Assembly (NCBI RefSeq): GCF_021191695.1
Contig: NZ_JAIWPT010000003.1
Coordinates: 248,001 to 312,000 of the forward strand
Source of the DNA: Proluteimonas luteida
GTDB taxonomy: Bacteria > Pseudomonadota > Gammaproteobacteria > Xanthomonadales > Xanthomonadaceae
DNA: 64,000 nucleotides
Direction of reading: 5' to 3'
Position numbers and translations under genes: made by a program. The first letter of the stretch is position 1; every line of letters starts with the position of its first letter. The notes under the pieces are model-generated. The model made no database searches and was not told the origin of the DNA. It saw nothing but the letters and a program-made list of their open reading frames with translations. Below are positions 1-8,334 of the stretch, one piece after another.

Positions 1-225
1 GCCGCCCTTGCTGGTGTGCACGACCGGTTCCCTGAAAAAGCGGTTCATCGCGTCCACCAGGTCCCAGGCGCGCTTGTAGCTCATCTTCATGCGCCGGCCG
101 GCGGCGGAGATGGAGCCGGTGTCGCGGATGCCGTCCAGCAGATCGGCCTTGCCGGGCCCCAGCACTACATCCGGGTCGAAGATCACCCGCAGCCGCAGCC
201 TTCCCGGTCCCCGCTTCGTCGCCAT
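1..225 (-). CDS. ModE-like winged-helix transcriptional regulator (partial, N-terminal part)
   Basis: The gene enters from the left edge and only its first 75 codons are present; the ATG is at 223-225 on the minus strand. After a short basic leader the protein reads FDPDVVLGPGKADLLDGI, then DTGSISAAGRRMKMSYKRAW and a helix with DLVDAMNRFF. This is the pattern of the N-terminal LysR-type helix-turn-helix of ModE (COG2005), which binds DNA as a dimer and in full-length ModE is followed by molybdate-binding MOP domains. Many Proteobacteria also carry stand-alone ModE DNA-binding domains, and the cut gene does not show whether MOP domains follow. Molybdate regulation is therefore inference only. 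Confidence 0.75.
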   Translation of the reverse strand, partial: MATKRGPGRLRLRVIFDPDVVLGPGKADLLDGIRDTGSISAAGRRMKMSYKRAWDLVDAMNRFFREPVVHTSKGG

Positions 226-336
226 GGCGTCCCGTATCCAACCGCAGTCGATGCATTACGGACATCATAGTCGCGCCCGGTCCGGGGGCCGGGGCTGGTG
301 TTGTACCGTGTCGGCCACCTCCAGGCGCATCCGACC

Positions 337-894
337 ATGTCCATCGTCCTGACCCCGTTCGCCCGTACCCGCCTGTTCCCGCGCCCGCCGCGCGGCAACA
401 CCATCCAGGACTGTACGCCGGAGGCCTTCGAGCAGCGGCTCAACGACGAGGCGCCGACGCGCGTGCTCGACGGCTACGCGCCGTTCTGCAGACTGCATGT
501 GCATCGCAACTGGACCTCGACGCGCTGCCTGACCGTGCCGATCACCGACAGCAACCGGCACCTGCTGCGCTCGGGCTACGAGGCGCGGTCTTCCGCGGAG
601 TTGCCGGTGCTGGTGCGCTGGTTCGAAGGCGTCGAGGTGCCGGTCGCGCGCTACCTGCTGCCGATCCTCTACAGCCGCGCGCAGCTGGCGAAGGAGGGCG
701 CGCCGATCGATGCCGACTGGGGCGTCGTCGGCTGCCTGTACACGATGGCGCCCGAGGAGATTCCGATGGCGCCGATCACGATGCTGCGCAATGCGCTGGG
801 CGTCGAGGAGGGCGGCTCGGGCGTGGCGCTGGACCGCGAGGCCTACCGGCGCAGCGTCGACTTCTGGCAGCACAACGCCAACTGGCGGCCGTAG
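337..894 (+). CDS. DUF3228 family protein
   Basis: A soluble 185-residue protein without signal peptide or membrane segment. I chose the ATG at 337 because similarity-like sequence begins at once (MSIVLTPFARTRLFPRP); an upstream in-frame codon would only add a low-quality leader. Conserved-looking blocks are NTIQDCTPEAFEQ (about 22-34), LHVHRNWTSTRCLTVPITD (about 51-69), WFEGVE (about 94-99) and MAPITMLRNALGVEEGGSG (about 147-165). I recognise these as DUF3228, a family of unknown biochemical function found across Proteobacteria. It stands alone between a divergent ModE-like gene and a convergent esterase, so context adds nothing. Confidence 0.7.
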   Translation: MSIVLTPFARTRLFPRPPRGNTIQDCTPEAFEQRLNDEAPTRVLDGYAPFCRLHVHRNWTSTRCLTVPITDSNRHLLRSGYEARSSAELPVLVRWFEGVEVPVARYLLPILYSRAQLAKEGAPIDADWGVVGCLYTMAPEEIPMAPITMLRNALGVEEGGSGVALDREAYRRSVDFWQHNANWRP

Positions 895-906
895 GCGCGA
901 CCGCGC

Positions 907-1851
907 TCAATCCGCGGCCTGCGCCGGCGCCGCATCGATCTCCTCGCGGAACAGCCCGGTCATCGCCTGGCGATAGACCTCGCCGATGCTCGCCGCATGC
1001 GTGCCCTCCGGCAGGACCAGGTGCCGGATCGTCCACGGCGCGTCGGGTCGCGCGGTCCAGAACGCGTTCCATTCGATCGCATTGCGCATGCGGAACCCTG
1101 CATCGCGCGCACCGCTGGCGAGGACCAGGTCCAGATCGTCGCGGCCGTGCGCGGCAGGCGCGCCGAACAGCGCCTGCCGCGCGGGCGTGAAGGCCGGATT
1201 GCTGGCGATGCGGGCCCGGAACAGATCGGGGTCCTGCAGCGCCGACCACAGCACGAAATAGCCCGAGCGCGATTGCCCGAGCAGCACACGCTGCAACGGA
1301 TCGATCCGGTAGCGGTTTTCGGCCTGCGGCAGCAGTTCGTTCCGCAGGAAATCGAGAAACGCCGGCGCGCCCGCTTCACCCGGTCGGGCATCGTCGCCGG
1401 GTGCCGAGAAATCGACGTTGCGCTTGTTGATCGACGGATCGAAACCGCCGTAGGCGATACCGACCAGGATGGCTTCGGGCAACCGCTCGTCGTAGTGCAG
1501 GAACAGGTGGGTCGGCGCCAGCAGGGGGAACAGGCTGTCGCCGTCGAGCACATAGACGACGGGATAGCGCGCGTGCGGATTCTCCGCGTAGCCTTCGGGC
1601 AGGCGGACGTAGATGTGATGGCGCCGGCCTGTGTGTTGCGAGTCCAGCGCGAAGTAGTCGCCTCGGAGCGCCGGCAGGTGGTCGAGCGGGACCGGGGCGG
1701 CGGCAGCGCGCGCGGCATGCGGACCCGCGAGCGGCGGCGATGCGCAGGCGGCAAGCAGCAGCGTCGCGGTACAGGCGAGGGCGAGGCGAATGCGTTGTGC
1801 ACGGTCGCGGCAGACGCGCAGCTTGCGCAATGCGGACTTCGGGTGTCGCAT
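907..1851 (-). CDS. Alpha/beta hydrolase-fold esterase, predicted lipoprotein
   Basis: A 314-residue protein of the COG2819/Fes-IroE-like esterase group. The chosen start MRHPKSALRK precedes a basic region, a hydrophobic stretch and a lipobox ending LLLAAC (Cys36), so it should be an outer-membrane or periplasmic lipoprotein. The nucleophile elbow GQSRSG puts the catalytic serine at about 194, and the PEGTHAAS block at about 281-288 offers the catalytic histidine. VVYVLDGDSLFP near residue 100 is typical of the family, which includes enterobactin esterases and S-formylglutathione hydrolase relatives. The substrate is unknown. It ends 12 bp from the convergent DUF3228 gene. Longer in-frame starts exist upstream, but they would bury the lipoprotein signal. 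Confidence 0.75.
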   Translation of the reverse strand: MRHPKSALRKLRVCRDRAQRIRLALACTATLLLAACASPPLAGPHAARAAAAPVPLDHLPALRGDYFALDSQHTGRRHHIYVRLPEGYAENPHARYPVVYVLDGDSLFPLLAPTHLFLHYDERLPEAILVGIAYGGFDPSINKRNVDFSAPGDDARPGEAGAPAFLDFLRNELLPQAENRYRIDPLQRVLLGQSRSGYFVLWSALQDPDLFRARIASNPAFTPARQALFGAPAAHGRDDLDLVLASGARDAGFRMRNAIEWNAFWTARPDAPWTIRHLVLPEGTHAASIGEVYRQAMTGLFREEIDAAPAQAAD

Positions 1852-2075
1852 GTCGTGCAGCAGCGCGCCCACGAAGCGGATGCCTTCGACCGGCGCCTTG
1901 ATGCGTACGCGCCCGGCCGCCGTATCCAGCGGCATCGCATCGTGCAGTCCGGCGATCGTGCAGGCGACCGGCCGTGGCCGTGCAGCGCCGTCGCTCACCG
2001 AATCCTGCGGCAGCGCGGCAGCGGCGCCGTCGCCGGGTCGTGCGGGAAGATGCATCGCGAATGGCCGGAAGCGCA

Positions 2076-2549
2076 TCAGCGCCTGCGTCCGATATCGGCC
2101 CACTGCGCCCGACACAGCGCCGCGAGGTCCCGTGGCGCCAGCGCGACTTCCAGCCCGCGCCGGCCCGCACTGACGTGCATCGTCGCCAGCGTCTTCGCGG
2201 AGGCATCGATGAACGTGCGGTGCGTCTTCTTCTGCGCCAGCGGACTGATGCCGCCGACCAGGTAGCCGGTCGCGCGCTGCGCGGCATCGGTCGCGGCCAT
2301 CTCGCACTTCCGGCAGCCGGCGGCATGGGCCAGCGCCTTCAGGTCCAGCGTACCGCTGACCGGCACGACCGCCACCAGCAGTTCGTGCGCGTCGGTGCTG
2401 GCAAGCAGGGTCTTGAACACCAGCGACGGGTCCAGCCCCAGCTGCTCGGCCGCTTCGCCACCGTAGGAATCGGCACCGGCGTCGTGGGAGTAGGACTGCA
2501 CCGCATGGGCGATGCCGCGCTTCTTCAGCAGGTTGATGGCAGGGGTCAT
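2076..2549 (-). CDS. ybaK: YbaK/EbsC-type Cys-tRNA(Pro)/aminoacyl-tRNA deacylase
   Basis: A 157-residue protein matching the YbaK/ProX editing fold. It begins MTPAINLLKKRGIAHAVQSY and continues with GLDPSLVFKTLLAS (about 38-51), the LLVAVVPVSGTLDLKALA block (about 57-74), GYLVGGISPLAQKK (about 95-108) and FIDASAKT (about 112-119). YbaK removes cysteine mischarged onto tRNA(Pro) by prolyl-tRNA synthetase. The conserved lysine of VFKT and the GGISP loop that line the catalytic pocket are both present. It stands alone, about 220 bp from the downstream esterase. Assignment within the YbaK/EbsC group is good; exact tRNA specificity is inferred from the family. Confidence 0.9.
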   Translation of the reverse strand: MTPAINLLKKRGIAHAVQSYSHDAGADSYGGEAAEQLGLDPSLVFKTLLASTDAHELLVAVVPVSGTLDLKALAHAAGCRKCEMAATDAAQRATGYLVGGISPLAQKKTHRTFIDASAKTLATMHVSAGRRGLEVALAPRDLAALCRAQWADIGRRR

Positions 2550-2804
2550 GGTGGAGTCGGTTGCCGCGTGCCCGGCCATCGTAGCGCGCCGGCCTGCGCC
2601 GCCCTGGCCGCGGTGTCCGCATCTGGCGGCTGTGCGTGGCCAGCAACCCGTGCCGGCCCGGGATGCGCATGGCCTGTCTCCGATGCCATTCCATGCCGCG
2701 CGTCGGGCCGCGATCCTGTCACCCACGGGCAACACTGCATTGCAGTCCGGGCATACCTTTTGTCGGGATAGACTGGCCATGAGTCCATGACAGAGGATGC
2801 CGAG

Positions 2805-3908
2805 ATGTTTTCACGCCGGAAATTCCTGACGACCTCGCTTTCGGCGGCTTCCACAGCCCTGGTGCTGGCCGCCTGCGGCAATGACGCCGCACCGGCCGCG
2901 GCGGCACCGGCCAGCGCGGCAGGCCCCGATCCCGCGACCGGCGGTGGCGCGGACACGCGCCCGGGCAAGCGTCGTCTCGGCCGCTCCACGGTGGAGATCT
3001 CCCCGCTGGTGCTGGGCACCAATACCTTCGGCTGGACCGCCGACAGGGAACGCTCGTTCGAGATCCTCGACCGTTTCTCCGATGCCGGTCTCGAAACCCT
3101 GGACACCGCCAACATGTATTCGACCTGGGCGCCGGGCAACAGCGGCGGCGAGTCGGAAACCATCATCGGCGACTGGTTCGAAAGTCGAGGCAAGCGCGAC
3201 GCGATCGTGCTGATCACCAAGGTCGGCATGGAGCTGGATGGCCAGAAGGGCCTGTCGGCGGCCTATATCGAACGTGCCGCCGAGGATTCGCTGCGTCGGC
3301 TGAAGACCGACTACATCGACGTCTATTTCTCGCACGAGCCCGATCCCGGCACGCCGCACGAGGAAACACTGCGGGCCTACCAGCGGCTGATCGAGGCCGG
3401 CAAGGTGCGCACCATCGGCGCCTCCAACTACGACGCCGGGCAGGTCCGCGCCGCGCTGGAGGTGTCTGCCGCGGAAGGCCTGCCGCGCTACGAGGTCCTG
3501 CAGCCCCGCTACAACCTCTACGATCGCGGCGACTTCGACGGCCCCCTGCACGACCTGGCCATTGCCGAGGATCTCGGCGTGATCACCTATTCCAGCCTTG
3601 CCAGCGGCTTTCTGACCGGCAAGTACCGCAGCGAGGCCGATCTGGGCCAGAGTCCGCGTGGCGGTGGCGTCGGCCGCTATCTGGACGAGCGGGGCCTGCG
3701 CATCCTGGCCGCGCTGGACGACGTGGCGGCGCGCCACGAGGCCGAACTGGCGGAGGTGTCGCTGGCCTGGATCATCGCCAGGGAAGGCGTCACCGCACCG
3801 ATCGCCAGCGCCACCAGCATCGAACAGCTCGACAGCCTGGTGGCTGCGCTCGACCTGCAGTTGACGGCCGAAGACCTGCAGCAACTGGACCAGGCCAGCG
3901 CGATCTGA
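2805..3908 (+). CDS. Aldo/keto reductase with Tat lipoprotein signal
   Basis: The start at 2805 is preceded by GAGG at 2793-2796 and gives MFSRRKFLTT, a twin-arginine signal (Arg4-Arg5) followed by LVLAAC (Cys24), a lipobox. An in-frame ATG at 2787 would add only six residues. The 367-residue product therefore looks like a Tat-exported, lipid-anchored aldo/keto reductase. The AKR tetrad is visible: Asp and Tyr in DTANMY, Lys in LITKVG, His in YFSHEPDPG. The NADPH-binding end reads GVTAPIASATSIEQLDSL. Tat export fits prior folding with a nucleotide cofactor. The substrate is unknown. A -10-like TAGACT lies at 2768-2773. It converges on ahcY across a strong hairpin. Confidence 0.85.
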   Translation: MFSRRKFLTTSLSAASTALVLAACGNDAAPAAAAPASAAGPDPATGGGADTRPGKRRLGRSTVEISPLVLGTNTFGWTADRERSFEILDRFSDAGLETLDTANMYSTWAPGNSGGESETIIGDWFESRGKRDAIVLITKVGMELDGQKGLSAAYIERAAEDSLRRLKTDYIDVYFSHEPDPGTPHEETLRAYQRLIEAGKVRTIGASNYDAGQVRAALEVSAAEGLPRYEVLQPRYNLYDRGDFDGPLHDLAIAEDLGVITYSSLASGFLTGKYRSEADLGQSPRGGGVGRYLDERGLRILAALDDVAARHEAELAEVSLAWIIAREGVTAPIASATSIEQLDSLVAALDLQLTAEDLQQLDQASAI

Positions 3909-4072
3909 CGCGGACACGAACGCCCGCCACGCCACGTGGATCATGTGGCGGGCATCCTCCAGCGTGCGCGGACCCGGATGTCGCCCGACACGATTGCATG
4001 CATTGGCGGGCGCTATCGCGGGCGCCGCACGTGGCGCGGCCCGCACGCGGGGACGCCGCGAGACGGTACAAC

Positions 4073-4102
4073 GAACACGGGCGCCTCGCGGCGCCCGTGT
4101 TC
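4073..4102. terminator. Hairpin between convergent aldo/keto reductase and ahcY
   Basis: GAACACGGGCGC and its complement GCGCCCGTGTTC face each other across a short loop, a 12-bp GC-rich stem. No clear U-tract follows on either strand. Its place between two convergent stop codons suggests it ends transcription, or protects 3' ends, for both genes. Confidence 0.6.
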
Positions 4103-4122
4103 CGTTCCGCGAAGCGGACCGC

Positions 4123-5571
4123 TCAGTAGCGGTAGTGCTCCGGCTTGTACGGCCCGTTGACCGGTACGCCCAGATAGTCGGCCTGCGCCTTGGTCAGCGT
4201 GGTCAGCTTCACGCCGATCTTCTCCAGGTGCAGACGCGCGACTTCCTCGTCGAGCTTCTTGGGCAGGATGTAGACCTTGGGGTCGTAGAAGTCCTTGTTG
4301 GCCCACAGGTCGATCTGCGCCAGGGTCTGGTTGGAGAACGAGTTGGACATCACGAAGCTGGGGTGGCCGGTGGCGCAGCCCAGATTCACCAGGCGGCCTT
4401 CGGCCAGCAGGAAGATCGCGTTGCCGTTGGGCAGCACGAACTTGTCGACCTGCGGCTTGATGTTGATCTTCTCGACGCCTTCCAGGGCGTACAGCGCATC
4501 GACCTGGATCTCGTTGTCGAAGTGGCCGATGTTGCAGACGATCGCCTGGTCCTTCATCGCCGTCATGTGCTCGATGCGGATGATGTCCTTGTTGCCGGTG
4601 GTGGTGACGTAGATGTCGGCGGTGCCGAGGGTGTCCTCGACGGTGCTGACTTCATAGCCTTCCATCGCCGCCTGCAGGGCGCAGATCGGGTCGATCTCGG
4701 TGACGATCACCCGGGCGCCGTAGGCGCGCAGCGAGGCGGCGCAGCCCTTGCCGACGTCGCCGTAGCCGCAGACCACGGCCACCTTGCCGGCCAGCATCAC
4801 GTCCAGCGCGCGCTTGAGGCCGTCGGCCAGCGATTCGCGGCAGCCGTAGAGGTTGTCGAACTTGGACTTGGTGACCGAGTCGTTGACGTTGATCGCCGGC
4901 ACCAGCAGCTTGCCCTGTTCGGCCAGCTGGTAGAGGCGGTGCACGCCGGTGGTGGTCTCCTCGGAGACGCCCTTCCAGTCGGCGACGACGCGGGTCCAGT
5001 AGCCGGGGCGCTCGCTGGCCACGCGCTTGAGCAGGTTCTTGATGACCTGCTCCTCGTGGCTGCCGGAGGCGGAGTTCACCCAGCTCTCGTCGCCCTGCTC
5101 CAGCTCGTAGCCCTTGTGGATCAGCAGGGTGACGTCGCCGCCGTCGTCGACCACCAGCTCGGGGCCGGTCAGGGTGCCGTCGGCCAGGGTGAAGGTCAGC
5201 GCATCGAGGGTGCAGTCCCAGTATTCCTCCAGCGTCTCGCCCTTCCAGGCGAACACCGGGGTACCGCTGGCGGCGATCGCGGCGGCGGCGTGGTCCTGGG
5301 TGCTGAAGATGTTGCACGAGGCCCAGCGCACGTCGGCGCCGATGTCCTTGAGCGTCTCGATCAGCACCGCGGTCTGGATGGTCATGTGCAGCGAGCCGGT
5401 CACGCGCACGCCCTTGAGCGGCGCCGCGGCGGCGTGCTTGCGGCGGATCGACATCAGCCCCGGCATCTCGTGCTCGGCGATGTCGATCTCCTTGCGGCCC
5501 CAGTCGGCCAGGCCGATGTCGGCGATCTTGTAGTCGCCATCCTTCGGTGCGGTCTTCAGTTGTGCGTTCAT
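4123..5571 (-). CDS. ahcY: S-adenosylhomocysteine hydrolase (adenosylhomocysteinase)
   Basis: A 482-residue full-length SAHase. It splits S-adenosylhomocysteine to adenosine and homocysteine, relieving product inhibition of methyltransferases and returning homocysteine to the methionine cycle. Visible landmarks are LTGSLHMT-like [33 protein letters not shown], the NAD-binding [27 protein letters not shown] and the family C-terminus YKPEHYRY. The 40-residue insertion usual in bacterial/plant-type enzymes fits the length. The ATG at 5571 follows GGAG in the mRNA leader. The leader carries an SAH riboswitch (see 5615-5703). metK, the other half of the methyl cycle, lies 12 kb away on the same strand, not in an operon. 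Confidence 0.98.
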   Translation of the reverse strand: MNAQLKTAPKDGDYKIADIGLADWGRKEIDIAEHEMPGLMSIRRKHAAAAPLKGVRVTGSLHMTIQTAVLIETLKDIGADVRWASCNIFSTQDHAAAAIAASGTPVFAWKGETLEEYWDCTLDALTFTLADGTLTGPELVVDDGGDVTLLIHKGYELEQGDESWVNSASGSHEEQVIKNLLKRVASERPGYWTRVVADWKGVSEETTTGVHRLYQLAEQGKLLVPAINVNDSVTKSKFDNLYGCRESLADGLKRALDVMLAGKVAVVCGYGDVGKGCAASLRAYGARVIVTEIDPICALQAAMEGYEVSTVEDTLGTADIYVTTTGNKDIIRIEHMTAMKDQAIVCNIGHFDNEIQVDALYALEGVEKINIKPQVDKFVLPNGNAIFLLAEGRLVNLGCATGHPSFVMSNSFSNQTLAQIDLWANKDFYDPKVYILPKKLDEEVARLHLEKIGVKLTTLTKAQADYLGVPVNGPYKPEHYRY

Positions 5572-5614
5572 GCGTGCTCCGTAGTGGGAATGCCGCGGCG
5601 GGCATTCGCGTTAC

Positions 5615-5703
5615 GGGCGCCGTTGTCGCAGGAACACCACGCCGAGCCTGGCCGCGGCTGCCGGGTGGAATCCACCGGCGCGACGGTCGCAGCGCCCCTC
5701 GGC
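5615..5703 (-). promoter_or_regulatory. SAH riboswitch in the ahcY leader
   Basis: Read on the minus strand, the leader contains GCCGAGGGGCGCTGCGACC (5703-5685), a GC hairpin around GCCGGTGGATTCCACCCGGC (5679-5660), CCAGGCTCGGC (5651-5641) and AACGGCGCCC (5624-5615). GCCGAG pairs with CTCGGC as P1. GGGCGC (5697-5692) pairs with GCGCCC (5620-5615) as the pseudoknot. These segments and their order match the conserved core of the SAH riboswitch class, which raises ahcY expression when S-adenosylhomocysteine accumulates. Between the aptamer and the ATG a second hairpin, GAATGCC/GGCATTC (5607-5588), sits just before the GGAG ribosome-binding site and is the likely expression platform. The match is by eye, without a covariance model. 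Confidence 0.88.
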
Positions 5704-5716
5704 GGGGCAGGCGGTC

Positions 5717-5722
5717 ATTCTA
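5717..5722 (-). promoter_or_regulatory. Candidate -10 element for ahcY
   Basis: TAGAAT on the minus strand lies about 14 bases upstream of the riboswitch P1 helix, the right place for a start that would transcribe the complete aptamer. The -35 region at the expected spacing is poor, so this is only a candidate. Confidence 0.4.
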
Positions 5723-5930
5723 TCGCGAACGCGCTCGCGCAGCGCCGCGGCGGCTGTCGTGGAGCGCGTTGCGGCGGCGCTGGCGGGCGTCGGAATGAAT
5801 GACGATTCAGGCTGGAGCCGTTGCCTCGGGTTTTCCCCAGGTGCCCCCTTTCCGGCCACTGCGACAGCATGTGCCCCGTCCAGGCACCGCGGCTGCGGCG
5901 TGCCTCCCCCACAGAACGAACGGGTGACCG

Positions 5931-7664
5931 ATGAACATGAATGTGTGCATGCACGATGGCGGCGGCGCGATCCGCCAGCCTGCGCAACCCGAACCGACCC
6001 TGCAGCCGACCCAGCATCGCGCTGTCGTGGGCGACACCGTCGCTTCGCTGGCCGAGCGCTACATGGTCAGTCCCGAAGCGATCCACGCGGCCAATCCGCG
6101 GCTGGCCGGCACTCCGGCGCAGGGGGGCGGCAATCCGGTCCAGCCCGGTGACGTGATCCAGATCCCGGCCTCGCCGATGAGCGCCAGCGGCGATGTCGAC
6201 GGCGGTTCCGCCAACCACTCGACTACCGACGTCAAGGTCACGCTCAAGGACGACAACGGCAGCATCACCTGGCAGCCGGACAGTCTCGCGGTCAAGCTGA
6301 CCGACAAGCAGAAGGTCGAGCTGGGCAACTCCCGCGCGGACGACGCGCCGGGCAACAGCCGCGGCGCATCGATCTCGGTGAGCAGCGAATCGTCGGTGCA
6401 GCTGCAGGAAACCCAGGGCGACGGCACCACCTCGTTCACCGTCACCGCCGACACCCGGGTCGGCTTCTCGGCCGAGGCCAATGCCGGCGGCCGCGGTGGC
6501 GCCGAGATCGAGGTCGGCGCCGCGACCGGCTTCGAGAGCCGCTACAAGGTCACCCTGCCGGGCGAGGGGCGGCCGGTGGAGGCGGCCTCGGGCATCAATC
6601 CCTTCGATCCGACCACGATCCCGGTCGGTGGCAGCGTCACCCTCGACAGCAGCGCCTACACCAACACGTCGCTGGCCGGGTCGTTCCGGATGATCGGCAC
6701 CGAAACCCACATCAAGGCGTCGGAAGGCGTCAGCTATACCGTCGAGCGTGTCGACGAGGACACGGTCCGCGTGACCACCGGCCCGACCGAGACCATCAAT
6801 GCATTCAACGGCGTCGGCCTGCGCGCGGGCGACATCTCGGTGATGGCCGGACGCGAGGACCAGCTGCATGGCGCGACGCTGCAGACGGCCGAGTTCGACA
6901 TCTCCACCGCCGAGGGCCAGGCCGCCTACGCGCACTTCAACAGCACCGGCCAGATCGCGCACGAGACGCCCGGTGTCGACAACGTCGCGACGGTCTCGCG
7001 GATCGACTACTCGTCGCAGACCCAGTTGCGCGCCGGCACCGACGAACTTGCCGTGGTGCTGGGCGGGCAGGCCAACCTCGGCAGCGCGGTGCAGGTGACC
7101 TATCCCGACGGTTCGTATTCGCTGACCACCGACCTGACCTACGGTGCCAACGTGCCGTTGACCATCAGCCAGCGGTTCGACGCGGACGGCAACGAGCTGC
7201 CGGGCGAGCGCAGCTACCAGTTCGAGGTCGACACCGACCGGCCCGGCTACAACTGGTTCGAGCGCAACATCCTCGGCAAGAACGAGGCCAGCGAGGAGCA
7301 GGCCAATGCCGACCTGCTGAACTGGGCGCTGACCGGCGGCCAGGGCAGCGGTCCGGTGCAGGCCGGCGACAAGGTGACGCTGACCTTCAGCGAGGCGCAG
7401 CTGCAATCGCTGATGGAGCAGACGCGCGCGACCGTCGACGGCAACGAGTTCGGTGGTGCGCACAGCGACCTGCGGGTGATGGTCGAGGACTACAACGGCA
7501 ATCCGCTCGACGGCACGATGGACTTCGCGGTGTCGCTGGCGCGCAACCTCAACAACGATCCCTATGGTTTCGCGTCGAAGCTGCACACGATCTCCTCGGG
7601 TGCAGATGGCGACATCGCCAACCAGAGCTACGCGCGGATCGATGCGGACGTGCAGACGCACTGA
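5931..7664 (+). CDS. LysM-domain protein without signal peptide; function unknown
   Basis: 577 residues. Residues about 29-80 form one LysM peptidoglycan/chitin-binding motif: a GDTVASLAERYMVSPEAIHA core, then an AANP asparagine step and a closing VQPGDVIQIP. The remaining roughly 500 residues are acidic, rich in Gly, Asp, Ser and Thr, and read as repeated beta-strands with alternating polar/hydrophobic pattern; I do not recognise a catalytic domain. No Sec or Tat signal, lipobox or membrane segment is visible, so an N-terminal LysM on a seemingly cytosolic protein is odd. Secretion by a specialised system, lysis release, or a wrong start are all possible. The gene is followed by a strong terminator at once and forms a single transcription unit. 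Confidence 0.7.
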   Translation: MNMNVCMHDGGGAIRQPAQPEPTLQPTQHRAVVGDTVASLAERYMVSPEAIHAANPRLAGTPAQGGGNPVQPGDVIQIPASPMSASGDVDGGSANHSTTDVKVTLKDDNGSITWQPDSLAVKLTDKQKVELGNSRADDAPGNSRGASISVSSESSVQLQETQGDGTTSFTVTADTRVGFSAEANAGGRGGAEIEVGAATGFESRYKVTLPGEGRPVEAASGINPFDPTTIPVGGSVTLDSSAYTNTSLAGSFRMIGTETHIKASEGVSYTVERVDEDTVRVTTGPTETINAFNGVGLRAGDISVMAGREDQLHGATLQTAEFDISTAEGQAAYAHFNSTGQIAHETPGVDNVATVSRIDYSSQTQLRAGTDELAVVLGGQANLGSAVQVTYPDGSYSLTTDLTYGANVPLTISQRFDADGNELPGERSYQFEVDTDRPGYNWFERNILGKNEASEEQANADLLNWALTGGQGSGPVQAGDKVTLTFSEAQLQSLMEQTRATVDGNEFGGAHSDLRVMVEDYNGNPLDGTMDFAVSLARNLNNDPYGFASKLHTISSGADGDIANQSYARIDADVQTH

Positions 7665-7703
7665 TCCAGATCACGGGTTTGGCATCGGCTGGATGCCAGG
7701 TTT

Positions 7704-7731
7704 CGGGCCGCCTTCGGGCGGCCCGTTTTTT
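7704..7731 (+). terminator. Rho-independent terminator of the LysM gene
   Basis: CGGGCCGCC-TTCG-GGCGGCCCG, a 9-bp GC stem with a stable UUCG tetraloop, followed by six T residues. This is a textbook intrinsic terminator 40 bp after the stop codon. Confidence 0.92.
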
Positions 7732-7762
7732 CTGGATTTTTCGCCGACTCCCGGGGCCCGAT

Positions 7763-8180
7763 CGCAGGTCGGGGCAACGCCCCCCGACGCCGGTATTTTC
7801 GCCGGGCCGGGTCGGCGGGTCCCTGGACACCTCGCGAATCCGGGCGCTGCTCATGTCGGCCGCGTGGGGCCGACCTACGAAGCCTCCCGCTCGTAGGTCG
7901 GGGCAACGCCCCAGACGCTGGTATTTCCGTCGGGCCGGGTCGGCGGGTCCCTGGACACCTCGCGAATCCAGACGCTGCTCATGTCGGCCGCGTGGGGCCG
8001 ACCTACGAAGCCTCCCGCTCGTAGGTCGGGGCAACGCCCCAGACGCTGGTATTTCCGTCGGGCCGGGTCGGCGGGTCCCTGGACACCTCGCGAATCCGGG
8101 CGCGGCGCACGTCGGCCGCGTGGGGCCGACCTACGAAGCCTCCTTGCTCGTAGGTCGGGGCAACGCCCCCGACGCCGGGA
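7763..8180. repeat. Tandem array of a 128-bp hairpin-ended repeat (three units plus a partial)
   Basis: Units begin at 7763, 7891 and 8019, a period of exactly 128 bp, and a fourth left end begins at 8148. Each unit opens with GTAGGTCGGGGCAACGCCCC(C)GAC, itself a hairpin, and closes with GTCGGCCGCGTGGGGCCGACCTAC, also a hairpin; TCGTAGGTCGG and CCGACCTACGA form terminal inverted repeats. The interior holds GGGTCCCTGGACACCTCGCGAATCC. Related single copies lie at 19196-19312 and 40908-41023, with a decayed one near 39256-39345. The form is that of a REP doublet/BIME or small non-autonomous element; no transposase is present. The array fills the 670 bp between the LysM gene and the permease, where I see no gene. 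Confidence 0.88.
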
Positions 8181-8334
8181 GCGTCCTTCGCGACAGCGCG
8201 GCGCGACGGGAAAACACGTTCCCCGGTAAGCTGGCGGATCGATGGCGCGGTTCCATCGGCGACCCTGCAGGCCGCCGACAGGAGGCGCCGATGCGGAGCA
8301 CGCGCGCAACCGGCCTGCACGACGCGGAGACGAC

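Noticed and set aside
7763..8180. Possible CRISPR array, because of regular repeats
   Set aside because: The period is 128 bp, the whole unit is repeated with only about 10 bp between units, there are no unique spacers of 30-40 bp and no cas genes.
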